From Canna indica (Eukaryota > Streptophyta > Magnoliopsida > Zingiberales > Cannaceae), in the NCBI GenBank assembly GCA_034359265.1, contig CP136891.1:88120001-88184000 (forward strand): a stretch of 64,000 nt of DNA, read 5' to 3'. Below are positions 1-10,924 of this stretch, in pieces. The notes below the pieces were generated by a model. The model saw nothing but the letters and a program-made list of their open reading frames with translations. It was not told the origin of the DNA and did no database searches. How positions within the stretch are numbered: the stretch's first letter is position 1; every line of letters begins with the position of its first letter. Both the position numbers and the translations under genes were made by a program.

Positions 1-140
1 GTTTAGGTTTAGGTTTAGGTTGAACTATTAATAAACAAAGGGACAATTACCTGATCGAATTAGCAAGTCTGCAGCACTTAAATTGCCTATCACAAAGCAT
101 ATAGTTAATTAGCATGATGATATGCTTTCATGTCATAAAT
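1..140. repeat. Direct repeat, second copy at 7722-7846
   Basis: About 125 bases starting in the (TTTAGG)3-like run and continuing through the stretch ending in ctttcatgtcat recur almost unchanged at 7722-7846. The following segment (141-250, aaatattttcgaaaatgacc onwards) recurs in diverged form at 20883-20990 and 25802-25870. No gene is visible before 840. Confidence 0.8.
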
Positions 141-839
141 ATTTTCGAAAATGACCATAGTCATCAAGCAACAGCAACACCCTGATGATTACTAAATGTT
201 AAAGAATCAATCAATTCATCATGATGATTATAATGAGGAACAAGAGGAATATGCAGAAGTAAATATCAACTCGATAGACAACTTCAACATAAATTTTTCA
301 GCTTAATTTCTCACCACAAAGAAGAGATGAAAGAACTTTATGTAATCTAATCCAAACTTCGAAAACCATCCGTAGTAGTATAGTTCTTTGAATTGCCACA
401 AAAATTCAAACTGTACCCTAATGCTCTATACAAAAATTCAAACAGTATATGGCACAAACACATGACATTAGTGTCCTAACATTTCAAGGAATACTTTGCA
501 AGCCTCATCCAATAAAAATAGTATCCAGGAAAAAGGCCAATCTCCCTATTATCTGAAAATTTATGACAACAAAAATATTAACATAAAGAAGGTAATATGA
601 TTTCTGAAAACTTTCTGCAAGTATATGATTTCAACAGAGTTTTGAGTCACTACCTTATGCAGATAAAACTTCACATCCCCTACGTTAATAACAATATCAG
701 CAGCCAACTCTAGCCTGTTGCAACAAACCAGCTGGAAAGGATTTCAAATTAGTTTTCTGACCAAAAAATGATAGTTATAAGTTAACATATTGGAGTAAGG
801 CAAATCTTAAGGGATCAGAAATAAACTCCAACAGAAACC

Positions 840-1349
840 CAAACATAAAAGTGAAGCTTGGGAACATCTCAAAGTTCTCATGAATAAAAATAAGCCTGAG
901 CTGATCCTTTTACTTGAAACTCATCTAACAGATGCAAATTCTCAGCTATGTATTAATAAGTTTGGTTATAGCTGGTCTAGAACTTATGTTGCAGGAAATG
1001 GCAGATCAGGTGGCATAATCATAGTTTGGAAAAATAGCATTTATGAAGTTAAGAAAGTCTTTGATTGCAATCAATGTCTAAATGTTATGGTTCACTCTAA
1101 AAATAAAAGGCCATGGCTTTTAAGTGGCATATACGCCAGCAATAACCCAAATGAGAGGATGATGTTATGGAACTTTCTCAATCGAGTGGACATTGGGAAT
1201 CTGTCATGGCTTTTGATTGGGGACTTTAATTGTATTGACAAGCAGGAGAATAAAAGAGGAGGGAATGATTTTAAATGGGGGCAATTAATTAGTGCTTTTA
1301 ATGAAATGTGCATGGAATCAGGCTGTTGGAGGTTAAGTTCTAAAATGTT
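840..1349 (+). mobile_element. LINE endonuclease-domain fragment
   Basis: The frame reads as part of an APE-type endonuclease of a plant L1-like LINE. Visible motifs are PELILLLETHL near the start, GRSGGIIIVWK in the middle and WLLIGDFNCID followed by ENKRGG, which fits the catalytic GDFN segment. Coding similarity begins before the ATG at 880 (the frame is open upstream from about 841). It ends abruptly at the minisatellite near 1350, so the reverse transcriptase is absent. It is a dead fragment, not a host gene; the paralogous RT region of a LINE is found at 59812-62390. Confidence 0.75.
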
Positions 1350-1354
1350 TGGAC

Positions 1355-1780
1355 AAATATTTTCTCCCCACGCATAAACCGCAGGGAAATAGGATTTTTC
1401 TCGATAGATTAAAATGTTTGAAAAAGTATTTTCTCCCCGCGCAAAAACCGCAGGGCAAAACTATTTGTTCCAACGGTTTTAACCGTTGAGAAATGTATTT
1501 TTCCCGACAAACTAAAATATTTAGGAAAATATTTTCTCCCCACGCGTAAACCGCGGGGAAATACTATTTGTTCCAGCGATTCCAACCGTTGAGAAAGGTA
1601 TTTTCCCGATAGATTAAAATATTTGAAAAAGTATTTTCTCCCCGCACATAAACTGCAAGGAAAAGCTATGTGTTCCAACTATTTGTTCCATAGGGAAAAG
1701 TTATTTTTTCCAACGCGTAAACCGCAAGGAAAAATCATTTCTTTAGATGCATGCATAAACCACGACGAAAAGCTATTTTT
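1355..1780. repeat. Minisatellite with 72-101-base spacing
   Basis: The segment attttctccccacgcataaa recurs with variations at 1359, 1431, 1530 and 1631, separated by gattaaaatatttgaaaaag-like spacers, and decays up to about 1780. It abuts the LINE fragment. Short open frames on both strands here are by-products of the repeat. Confidence 0.75.
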
Positions 1781-1986
1781 TCCAATAAAAAAAAGATTTG
1801 AATTAAATGAGATAAGAATTTTATTAGGTGCGGAAGAGACCTTTGATTTTCGAAGCTATGAATAAAAATTAATTAGATTATTTTTAGTCATTTAGTATTT
1901 AATTGATCAATATCTTACGGTACAAATAATTAGCATAAAAAACATGCAATTAAATGAAAACAATATTCAGGGAAAAACTCTCACGG

Positions 1987-2150
1987 TATTCAAAATTAGA
2001 CCATGTACAAAAGTAGTCAAAAGTATTCAAAATTAGACCATGTACAAAAGTAGTCAAAAGTATTCAAAATTAGACCATGTACAAAAATAGTCAAAAGTAT
2101 TCAAAATTAGGTCATGTACATCCATTAGTGAAAAGTATTCAAAATTATCT
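1987..2150. repeat. 37-base tandem repeat, about 4.5 copies
   Basis: The unit begins tattcaaaattagaccatgt and repeats every 37 bases from 1987, with the last copies degenerate. Confidence 0.85.
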
Positions 2151-3350
2151 ACAGTGAAAATTGTAGTCAAATTGCTCCCGTTTGTGACACCTGCAAGTAA
2201 ATGAAAACAATAATTAACACATGCTGAAAATTTTTAACACATGCATTATTTAATAATGATGGCTATTGCAAACTTAATATCAATCAGTGAAATATTAGAT
2301 TTTTCTGGAATAAAAAGAAATTTAGAATAAGAAGTATAGGCTGAAGTGCAGTTTAATGAACTAACATTATGACACTTTCAACTACATAATCTAACAGAGG
2401 AATGAATAATTATACACAAATAAATGCAGAAGTTACACCAAACAACTAAAAAAATTGAGTAAGTTTCTATCCTCTGTTAGTTCATGCCATAATGTTAGAA
2501 GATTATGTGGTTGAAAATGTTGAACACAAAAATGAAAGCTTTCTTAATATAAAATACCCATCATAATATAGAATAATGTTAACCATCAACTATCTTAAAT
2601 GGAAGCTTACTTAATTACACATAGATGATCGTTTTCAACTATTTTTAATTATAATTATACACAAAAATGGAAGCTTTCCTAATATAGAATGTATTCATAA
2701 ATAGTAAATGAAGTAGGCTTCTACTTGCAGAGATCTGCTCAATAAGCCTAATGCATTTGGAAACTCCATGAATTAATCTAATATATACTCAGTCACAACT
2801 GAAACCATCTCTAATAGGAAGTACATCAAATTAAATAATATATAGTCAGTCACATTTTATCAAGCTAATACTCAGTCACATTTTATCAACTCTGATATAT
2901 ACTCAGTCACAGCTTGATTCAACTCTGGTTTCAGTTGAATCAATCTCTAATATGAAGTATATCAAATTAATCTCAGTCACACCGCAATCTGAATTAGTGG
3001 GATATTGTATACCTGTGATATTGTATACAAAGTAAACTGAATTAATCAACCAACCAATCAATTAATCAAAATATCTCAAAAAGAGTAAGCAGTAATATAT
3101 ACTTCCTAAATTCACTAATATAATAACTCAATTAATAATTTTAAGAGGAGCATACATTTCCTAATAATGGCAGCAATGTCTAAATTCATGAACTAATATA
3201 CACTTCTAGTCACTTAAGGTAACAGAATAGTACTATAACATTTCCTAATAATGGCAGAATAGTACTAATATTCACTTAAGGTAACAAAATAGGATATTCA
3301 TGAAGTAATACATTTCCTAATAACAGAGAATTGAAATTAACAAACTCAAT
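2151..3350. other. AT-rich intergenic sequence without a visible gene
   Basis: No coding pattern is seen. Between 2760 and 2990 a phrase like atatactcagtcacattt recurs several times in diverged form, suggesting an old minisatellite. Confidence 0.5.
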
Positions 3351-5080
3351 TTCATTTGAAGAGAGCAAAAGCTGAAGAAACATTTTGCACACTGAGCATG
3401 ATGCTCCTCATCTTCCAAGCATGCAGTTTCACATCTAGGACAATAGACTACATCAGTCATTGAGTCCAACGACTTCTGCAATACTAATGATTCCCATCGT
3501 TCATAAGCTTCACTTCCAAGCATTCCTTTCAATAAACTAGGAGGAAAAATGCCTCCACATTTTACATCAGGACACAATAACTTGGTTACAGTGTCATCCC
3601 TCACATGGATGTTAGAGTAAGTTTCCATGCATTTCCAGCAAAAGAAATGTTTACAAGGAAGTTTGATAAAGTTTGTAGCTAATAAAGCATGTAAGGGATT
3701 AGATAAATTTAAATTTGCATGGAAAATGAATTCAGTTAATTTAATTATCTTTAAATAATAAATTAGTGAAGAAACAAAAATTCTACATGCATGACAAACC
3801 ATACAAATAAGATTTATGCAGATTAGATTACATCTAACCATCTAGGCCTAGAATGCAACAACATAAAGGATGAAAGTAACAACAAATATTCAACATGATC
3901 AATAATAGATACTGGTTAGCGATTGGGAATCAAATGAAAATTGACATCTTACTATACGTAAGTTTTAGGCAAAGCCATCATGAATTCATGACAACAAAGT
4001 GATATGGGGCGAAAGTTCAGAGTGAGGAGCACATTAGTCATTGTAATAGCAGAAAATGATTATGGTGTTAACTGCAAAACAACCAAGAGATGAATACTTA
4101 ACCGCAAAACAATATAAACCACACTGAAGTGACACAGGAGTGAGATCTCCTCATGGGCATAGTGTTTCTTCTGAAAAATTAAACAACAAAACAGTATGTC
4201 TATGAGCTACAATTAAGTGAGAGGAAAACTTTTCCTAGGAACAACTCTAGGTGTTTCTAATAGCTGGTAATGACCGAGTGACATATTTTGGATAAGCATT
4301 ACATAGCATTCTAGAGATGAGGAAAGCTTGGTAGTGGTAGGTAAAGAAAGTTGAACTGTTGAAGATTGTGAATTATGTACTAACTATAGGCTATAACTTA
4401 AAGGAAAGCAACAACACAAGGAATGAAAGTAAGCACATATAATGATCTAAAATATATTCTCATTAGCTATTGGGAAATTAAATGAAATTGGCATCTTACT
4501 AAATGCAAAGATTTGGGCAAAGCGTTAATCATGACCAGGATGTTTCCACCAAGACATAAGAGAGAAAAAAATTAAGAGAAACTTCTGCCGCAACAATAAA
4601 AGATTAGTGTACATTTAGCTCTTGTTTATGATTTTTTAAGATGAAAAGCAATGATAAAAAGCACAGCATTCCCAAGATTTCATATGAATTGGTCAACATA
4701 TGTCTAGCTAAGAATGTATAAAGAAAGCAGCATACTAAGAAATACATTCCCAAGAATGTCCATTGAACATTTCAAAAAAGCACAACATTAAAAAAATAGA
4801 CACTCTCCTGCATACTCTGTAAAGCAGATGCTACATTGGTGAAGATTGAGAAGCAACGCTTAATGGCATTTATCCTCTGTAATTAATCATTGAGGAAATG
4901 GTGGACTCTGGTGCAGCATTTCCAAAATGGCACGTATATCTTTAGTGTCTGACACACAGTATTAACCTAGCATTACACCATTATCAAACCCAAGGTAAGA
5001 AAGAGAATAGTTTTGCAGCCAATCTACCCATTGATATATAACTTCTTGCTCTGGTTGCTCCATCCATACCCATTGACACC
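3350..5080 (-). pseudogene. RBR (RING-IBR-RING) E3 ubiquitin ligase, broken fragment
   Basis: Three exon-like blocks on the minus strand match the order of plant RNF14-like RBR ligases. Block 5079-4962 reads QWVDWLQN..SLSYLGF. Block about 4880-4808 carries the first RING1 cysteines in NLHQCSICFTEYA. Block 3678 to about 3362 carries [18 protein letters not shown], the rest of RING1, then the IBR start with CPRCETAC and CAKCFFSFC. Such proteins transfer ubiquitin through a RING2 cysteine, which is not present here. Damage is visible: an in-frame TAA just before the NLHQC segment, and no GT at the expected donor after EYA (the sequence continues GAGAGT). A transcribed short form cannot be ruled out, but I read this as a pseudogene. 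Confidence 0.7.
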
Positions 5081-5135
5081 TGGAACAAACGGCTCAATGC
5101 AGTAAATATTAATTGAATAGTCATTCAATGCAAAC

Positions 5136-5481
5136 AACTGAAGAGTCACGTGCATGCTTTATAGTATTTAATTTATTTCTTTAATTAAAATATCTTTTTC
5201 ATTTAATGTCTGTCAGCCAGCTGTCCATGCTGCAGCTGGCAGCAACCCAGACCATCTGTATTCATATTAATCACTAATAGTGATTAAAATGTTTATATAA
5301 ATCAAAATCTGTATTCATATTAATCACTAATAGTGATTAAAAGCATATAATTAACACAACTGAAGAGTCACGTGCATGCTTTATAGTATTTAATTTATTT
5401 CTTTAATTAAAATATCTTTTTCATTTAATGTCTGTCAGCCAGCTGTCCATGCTGCAGCTGGCAGCAACCCAGACCATCTGC
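5136..5481. repeat. Two 125-base direct repeats with GC-rich module
   Basis: The stretch starting caactgaagagtcacgtgca occurs at 5136 and again at 5357, each ending with the GC-rich piece containing ccagctgtccatgctgcagc. A diverged third copy of the AT-rich half lies near 53172. Between them (5262-5345) two copies of attaatcactaatagtgatt and a tttatataaat box resemble the proximal promoter of the peptide genes. Both copies lie just upstream of the peptide gene at 5680. Confidence 0.8.
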
Positions 5482-5540
5482 ATTCTAAATTTAACTACAT
5501 TACCTATATAATTGAATAGACTTTTTTTTTTTTTTTTTTT

Positions 5541-5647
5541 TCCTATTAAAGAATCTTCACGGGTGATAAAATAATTAATCTAATTAAATTTTAAATTTAA
5601 TTTTTTAATTAATTATCATTAATAGTGATCAATATATCTATATAAAT
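5541..5647 (+). promoter_or_regulatory. Promoter of cysteine-pair peptide gene
   Basis: The upstream block tcctattaaagaatcttcac followed by gggtga lies at 5541-5566. An AT-rich stretch with attaattatcattaatagtg follows, then the TATA box tctatataaat at 5637-5647, 33 bases before the ATG. The same order is found upstream of the paralogues at 54774, 43.7 kb (minus) and 45.3 kb (minus). Function is inferred from this conservation and from the TATA position. Confidence 0.6.
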
Positions 5648-5679
5648 GACCGTACTTCTGTTGTTCATTCCACTCCAAC

Positions 5680-5898
5680 ATGAAGACTACCGTGATGATA
5701 GTAACGATGATATGTGTGAGGACTTCCGTTTCTTTTGTTTCTGCCGCTCTCGACGATTACAACTGCTGCAACAAAGATGTAAGACTTTGTTGCGGTACTA
5801 CTGAAGCAGCGGCACCACCACCGGCAGCGGCACCACCATCGGCAGCACCACTTTGTTGTAGTCCATGTTGTAATAGGTTTTTCCGCTTTTGCTGTTAA
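5680..5898 (+). CDS. Secreted cysteine-pair peptide, intact (copy 1)
   Basis: A 72-residue single-exon protein. Residues 1 to about 22 form a hydrophobic signal peptide (MKTTVMIVTMICV...SFVSA). The mature part has ten cysteines in five CC pairs at 29-30, 37-38, 59-60, 63-64 and 71-72. The first two pairs are separated by six residues (CCNKDVRLCC), followed by an Ala/Pro-rich linker and a C-terminal LCCSPCC..FCC segment. I recognise no described family; the pattern does not fit defensins, thionins, lipid-transfer proteins or snakins. Secretion and disulfide bonding are inferred. Start choice: the ATG follows a TATA box and the leader cattccactccaac, shared with paralogues. A stem-loop overlaps the stop codon. 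It appears to be the best-preserved member of the cluster. Confidence 0.75.
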   Translation: MKTTVMIVTMICVRTSVSFVSAALDDYNCCNKDVRLCCGTTEAAAPPPAAAPPSAAPLCCSPCCNRFFRFCC

Positions 5899-6179
5899 GC
5901 ACGTAGCGGACGTGCTTTTATAATAATAATAATTATTAGTTATGTTTTAATATTTTTAAAGTTTATTTAGGTTAGGTTTAGGTAAGTAGTAATTATGCTT
6001 ATATTATATTTAAGTAATAGATTAGTATTTAATCTTTTTATATGTACTGTGTGCGTGTAACTCTTTGTATAATATAAATTTATCAACTTGCTTATGTTTT
6101 TCTAATTCTTTTATTAAAAGACAGACAAATAAGAAAAATAAATCTAATTCTTATCCTAAAATTTAAAATTAAAAAATAT

Positions 6180-6386
6180 ATATATAGCAAAAACAAATAA
6201 GTGATCTCTACCTTCCCATTCCAGCCGGAATCGGTCAACTGCAGCCTGGGCATTCTTGGCGACATCAAGATTGAACCCGGTCTCCTTCTTGAGGCGTCCC
6301 GCGAACCCAGACGCAAACGCAGTTGAACCACGGCAAAGGGAGTCGGAGAAGTTCTCCCACGTGAACCTGACTGGCCGATCCGTCAC
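6180..6386 (-). pseudogene. Exon-like gene fragment (LKKETG motif)
   Basis: The minus strand reads STAFASGFAGRLKKETGFNL and then VAKNAQAAVDRFRLEWEG. A related block at 46380-46520 reads ASSFTGRLKKETGLNIDSAK and then DVAKNAQAA. Two diverged copies keeping the same frame imply a real parent exon, but I do not recognise the protein. The 46-kb copy has twelve extra residues (ATEDVAKN side), so this one carries an in-frame deletion. It joins directly to the GC-rich repeat that follows. Confidence 0.5.
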
Positions 6387-6445
6387 ATGAGCTGGATGAG
6401 TGCGCTTGGATGAGTACGCTAGAAAGATGGTGGTACGTCGGGAAT

Positions 6446-7315
6446 GGCGCCTTCTTGGGCGGTGGAGGAAGGTCGACGGTCGGAGGAGAGGAAGAGTGCG
6501 GGGGCAGACCGCTGGAGAGTGGCGGCCAGTCCAGGACTGGGAGGGAGTAGCGAAGAAGGGGAAGAGGTTTGGGAATTAGTAGCTGTTTTTGTTTTGGGTC
6601 GAGTGTCGTGCCGTCGGTAGCGTGCGTCTCACGCCGCGCTTTCCGAGTGGAGGAAGGTCGACGGTCGGAGGAGAGGAAGAGGGCGGGGCATACCGCTGCG
6701 GAGTGGCGGCGAATGGACTGGGAGGGAGTAGCGAAGAAGGGGATGGGTGTTCGGGAATTAAGACAGAAGAAGGGGATGTGGATGGGGGGGGGGGAGAGGT
6801 AGCGTGCGAAGAAGGGGAAGAGGTTTGGGAATTAGTAGCTCTTTTTGTTTTGGGTCGAGTGTCGTGCCGTCGGTAGCGTGCGTCTCACGCCGCGCTTTCC
6901 GAGTGGAGGAAGGTCGACGGTCGGAGGAGAGGAAGAGGGCGGGGCATACCGCTGCGGAGTGGCGGCGAATGGACTGGGAGGGAGTAGCGAAGAAGGGGAT
7001 GGGTGTTCGGGAATTAAGACAGAAGAAGGGGATGTGGATGGGGGGGGGGGGAGAGGTAGCGTGCGAAGAAGGGGAAGAGGTTTGGGAATTAGTAGCTCTT
7101 TTTGTTTTGGGTCGAGTGTCGTGCCGTCGGTAGCGTGCGTCTCACGCCGCGCTTTCCGAGTGGAGGAAGGTCGACGGTCGGAGGAGAGGAAGAGGGCGGG
7201 GCATACCGCTGCGGAGTGGCGGCGAATGGACTGGGAGGGAGTAGCGAAGAAGGGGATGGGTGTTCGGGAATTAAGACAGAAGAGGGGATGTGGATGGGGG
7301 AGAGAGGTTTGGGAA
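6446..7315. repeat. 257-base GC-rich tandem repeat, 3+ copies
   Basis: Near-identical units start at about 6570, 6826 and 7083 (period 256-257), preceded by a diverged partial copy at 6446-6560. Each holds ggtcgacggtcggaggagag and ends in a run of G. Single diverged copies occur at 42243-42400 and 46540-46740. Overlapping open frames of 74-195 codons in two phases arise only from the repeat and should not be called genes. Confidence 0.85.
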
Positions 7316-7384
7316 CTGAGAGTTAAGACAAAAGTAAAAAAGGCCGGTTTCTACAATAAAAAACGTTTATATATGTTGTACGTA

Positions 7385-7567
7385 GTTAAACATAAGAATA
7401 TATATATGTTGTACGTAGTTAAACCTAGATAGGCGTTAATTGTTTGCTTGATTTCTAGTTAAACCTATCACATACAATTGGCTGCAAGCCTGCAACTGCA
7501 AGTGAGTTTGTCTATTGATCGAAGAGAAATTAAGATATGATGAAGGGAGAAGCTAGGGAGGAGGCGG
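7385..7567. repeat. Duplicated segment shared with 35815-35992
   Basis: The stretch from cataagaatatatatatgtt to gctagggaggaggc is nearly identical at 35815-35992; the two diverge exactly after gaggaggc. Here the short frame starting ATGATGAAGGGAGAAGC runs only about 22 codons. The remainder up to 7720 is AT-rich with nothing recognised. Confidence 0.75.
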
Positions 7568-8037
7568 CTCCACGTGGTCGTCGTACACGTTCCACTAATT
7601 AAAGAATGTACATGTAATTAATATTATATTTATATATATTAATTAGTTAAAATATATATTATATTAAATTATATATATGTATTGATCATTATTAGGTATA
7701 GGTTTAGATTTAATTATTATAGGTTTAGGTTGAACTATTAATAAACAAAGGGACAATTACCTGATCGAATTAGCAAGTCTGCAGCACTTAAATTGCCTAT
7801 CACAAAGCATATAGTTAATTAGCATGATGATATGCTTTCATGTCATTAAAAAAACCCGTGATCTTTGAGCATATATTTAATTAGAAGATTCTTCTTTAGA
7901 TGACAGTTTCTATAAAATAGAAACAAAAATCACGAGGATCACCGATCACGACGATGATCACAGGGAAGGGGAAGGTCTCTCTCTCCACTACAAAATCCTC
8001 CTGCTTCCCTCCTTGCGAAGCCAGCCATGCACGCACG

Positions 8038-8208
8038 ATGATGAAGGTAATAATTTTTTTGTGTTTCATCCTTTCTGCGTGGAGCAGCCGATCGGAGATA
8101 CCGAACCCCTGCTGCTCGGACACCAATAGAGAGAAGGTAGAATACGTATATGCCGAGTTACCGAATAATTTGAATCCTGGACCAGTACTTCAATTCAAAC
8201 AGTCATAA
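8038..8208 (+). CDS. Possible diverged cysteine-pair peptide (copy 2)
   Basis: From the ATG at 8038 the frame gives about 56 residues: a hydrophobic start (MMKVIIFLCFILSAWSS) and then EIPNPCCSDTN. The signal peptide followed by NPCC resembles the intact gene at 19960 (ENPCCNNH). The second CC pair and the C-terminal pairs are missing; the tail (EYVYAELPNNLNPG) resembles no other copy. It may be a truncated member, or a first exon spliced to something not identified. The frame stays open to 7954 upstream, but the hydrophobic start favours 8038. Confidence 0.4.
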   Translation: MMKVIIFLCFILSAWSSRSEIPNPCCSDTNREKVEYVYAELPNNLNPGPVLQFKQS

Positions 8209-8871
8209 AATACCCTTTTCTGCTACTGTATGTAAGAAAAAATCACCACAACAAAATCAAAGACTAGGATAATTCCCAGAACCTACTTACAGAGTTACAG
8301 TACTTGTAGTTGTACCCATCCAAGTATACCAATATAAATGTTGTCAATGCTTGTGTAATTTTTACAAAAGCAAAATGCTCATATATATTAAAACATCTGA
8401 CAGATAAAAATTATTTGCATATATACATGTAAGTTATGTATGTCTATCTAGCTATTAATAGTGTACCTATTTATCACATTTCATCTCCATTGTTTATTTG
8501 TGCAGATTTCATCAAGTCGTTGTAAAAATACTACATATATATTAGCTGCCTTAACTTGTACAATTCTTTCCCTAAACTTGCATATGCTGGTTGATGCCTC
8601 TCTTTCACGCAAAATGAAAAAAGCTACTGCATTAGCTATTTAGCAGAAAACCTATACATATTTTAATGTTCACATGCAAGATGCATGCATGTTTAATCAA
8701 TCACATGCATATTTTAATGTTTGTCAGCCCACTATGACGTTGACAAAGACTTATTTCAATGCAGTCACTTAAAAAAAGTTGCATTTATTCTCAACGAAGA
8801 AAAAGACAGATCATGATTAATGACATAAAAAAGATTGTAAGACTAAAACAAGTAGCAAATTATAACACAAA
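8209..8871. other. Intergenic, no gene seen
   Basis: AT-rich sequence. An open frame of 60 codons at 8461 shows no motif and no support. Confidence 0.4.
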
Positions 8872-8876
8872 GAGTC

Positions 8877-9650
8877 TGTTAGGAAGAAATTGGGTCTTCC
8901 TGCAAGGATCCAAAAATCCAAACGCCAAAAAAAAAAAATACCAAAACGAGTAAATCCAGAAAGAACACTAAATTTACGTGGTTCAGCCCGGCGGGTACCG
9001 GGCCTACTCCACGAGGAGATGAGGTCACTTGATTTTATTAGAAGGAGGAGAAAACACAGCCAATACAAGAGCGGAATACAACTGATTAATAAACTGTAAA
9101 AAAAAATATTATTTGTTCTTGGATATTTTTCTGTACCCCAAAATCTGGATTCCTGCTTCTGCCTGAAAACTATGGATGCGGCGTCCTTAATCTTCTTGCT
9201 TCTGCCTGAGACGGTGTGAAGGGGAAGAGAGCCGCTAGAAAGGAATCCTGCCTGAGAAACAGAGTAAATGAGAGGCTCTGAGAATTATTGGGATGATCAG
9301 ATTATTTGGAACTGCATATTAGACCTCTATTTATAATAGAGAAAGAGAACCGATTCATGCCTGATTTGGTGGAGAAAAACTCTCCATAAAATTTGCTGCT
9401 CCGTCTGATTTAATCAGATGGTTACTGAAATTTCTTTTACCAAGTAATTGAGGCGGTGGATAAGCTTTTGGCTGGAATAGTCAAAAATAGACCGAGTTCC
9501 ATGCAAGGAATCGGTCAAAATTTGTGGCTGGAGGGATGTTCGGCCCGCCTGGGCCGGGCCGAGCCCAAAACAGATGTTGCTCTCTTTTCTCTCTCTCTCT
9601 CTCTCTGCTGGCCCATTTCATATTGGGTTTAAAATGAATCAACCCTCACA
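8877..9650. mobile_element. Solo LTR with 5-base target duplication
   Basis: A 774-base segment begins TGTTAGGAAG and ends CCCTCACA, and is flanked by GAGTC at 8872-8876 and 9651-9655. Inside is the phrase aatttacgtggttcagcccg with a GC-rich stem, seen in many plant Copia-type LTRs. There is no internal coding region, so this is a solo LTR left by recombination. The Copia assignment is from memory; the boundaries and duplication are read directly. Confidence 0.85.
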
Positions 9651-9655
9651 GAGTC

Positions 9656-10920
9656 ACATGCATATATTTTACAAGCAAAAAAGAATAATTGGGCACTTTA
9701 AACCCCCCCCCCCCTCATTATTGAGCTATCGGACCTGAATCAACCCGATAGCCCAATTTTGACTCAAACAAAAAATTGGTCCGGTCCGGCCCGATCAGAA
9801 CAAAAATCATGCACGGTCCAATACAAGTTCAAGACTGGCACCCCGCCCTTACACGACACGAATAGTAAATGGGTTGGGCTGGTTCAGCCCATTAACATAA
9901 TAACAAAAAATTAAAATTATATTATCGAACCCGAATCAAGTCATTGGAATCAGACTATGAGTACCATATGGATATTGATATATGGCCCGAATCGAAGTCA
10001 TTTTAAGAGGGACCCAAAATTTTGATTATTGAACAAATGGAGATTGATTATTGAACAAAAAAACATGATAAAAACAATTACCAGATCGAATGGAATCATC
10101 AATGATGATTCCTCATTTAATTAAGCAGCATGAATAACTAAGCAGAACAAATTCTACCAGGATATATAATGAATTTCATATATCAAATCACACTAGCTAA
10201 AAAATAACAATTAATACAAGACATAATATATATAAACTATGATTAATCAAATATTTAAATTATTATTATTTTATTACAAATTAATTTATTTTTTATTCTA
10301 GCGGCATTAGTTCATATTATCTTTTATTATATTTTTATTGTCTAAAAATTTTATTTTATTTAGTTTAGTTACAAGTTTAAAAATTTTTAATTTCTTTACA
10401 CAATAGCACATTGTTAAGATAATCCTATTAATCAACCATCATGGAACAATGGGAACAAAAAGAATGAAATGCTTTTTTAAAAGGTTTGTTAAATTATTGA
10501 AACTATAATTCATATAGTTAAAGCCAAAATTTCAAATAAACATATTCTGCATTAAAATTTCATAGTTTCAGTATGAAGCTCGCATGCTTCCGGAGCATTT
10601 CGAACTCACGGTGAAATTGCACTTAAATATTACTGTGAGAGATTGCAGACCGCGGAATGCTTCTAGTGGAGACTCTACTTCTGACCGAGAGGGGAAAAAT
10701 ATCGACGGTGCCTACCTTTCCTACACGAGCTTACTTATTGTGATATAAAATATGTCATTATCGCTTATTAATTGACGGCGGAAACGTAACTAATGATATA
10801 AAATATGCCATGACAATATATATATATATATAAGCATGTGTTAGTGTATCAAGCCGATGATTCAACTTTTTCATTCATTCCTAGCATGCACCCGGTAACA
10901 GCAGATGAATAAGTATGTGA
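9656..10920. other. Intergenic, no gene seen
   Basis: AT-rich with a degenerate stretch rich in cccgata/gggcc phrases (9710-9980), similar in style to 14370-14750. At 10838-10905 a segment (aagcatgtgttagtgtatca) recurs at 52240-52310. Confidence 0.4.
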
Positions 10921-10924
10921 TTGA

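Noticed and set aside
1..22. Telomere-like start (tttagg repeats)
   Set aside because: Only three units of a six-base TTTAGG form, not the plant TTTAGGG array; the same sequence recurs internally at 7722.
6569..7432. Glycine/arginine-rich frames up to 195 codons
   Set aside because: Produced by the GC-rich 257-base repeat; the same protein words appear in two alternating frames.
9710..9980. GC-rich cccgata-type stretch as a gene
   Set aside because: No frame of useful length; a similar degenerate pattern at 14370-14750 points to old repeat sequence.
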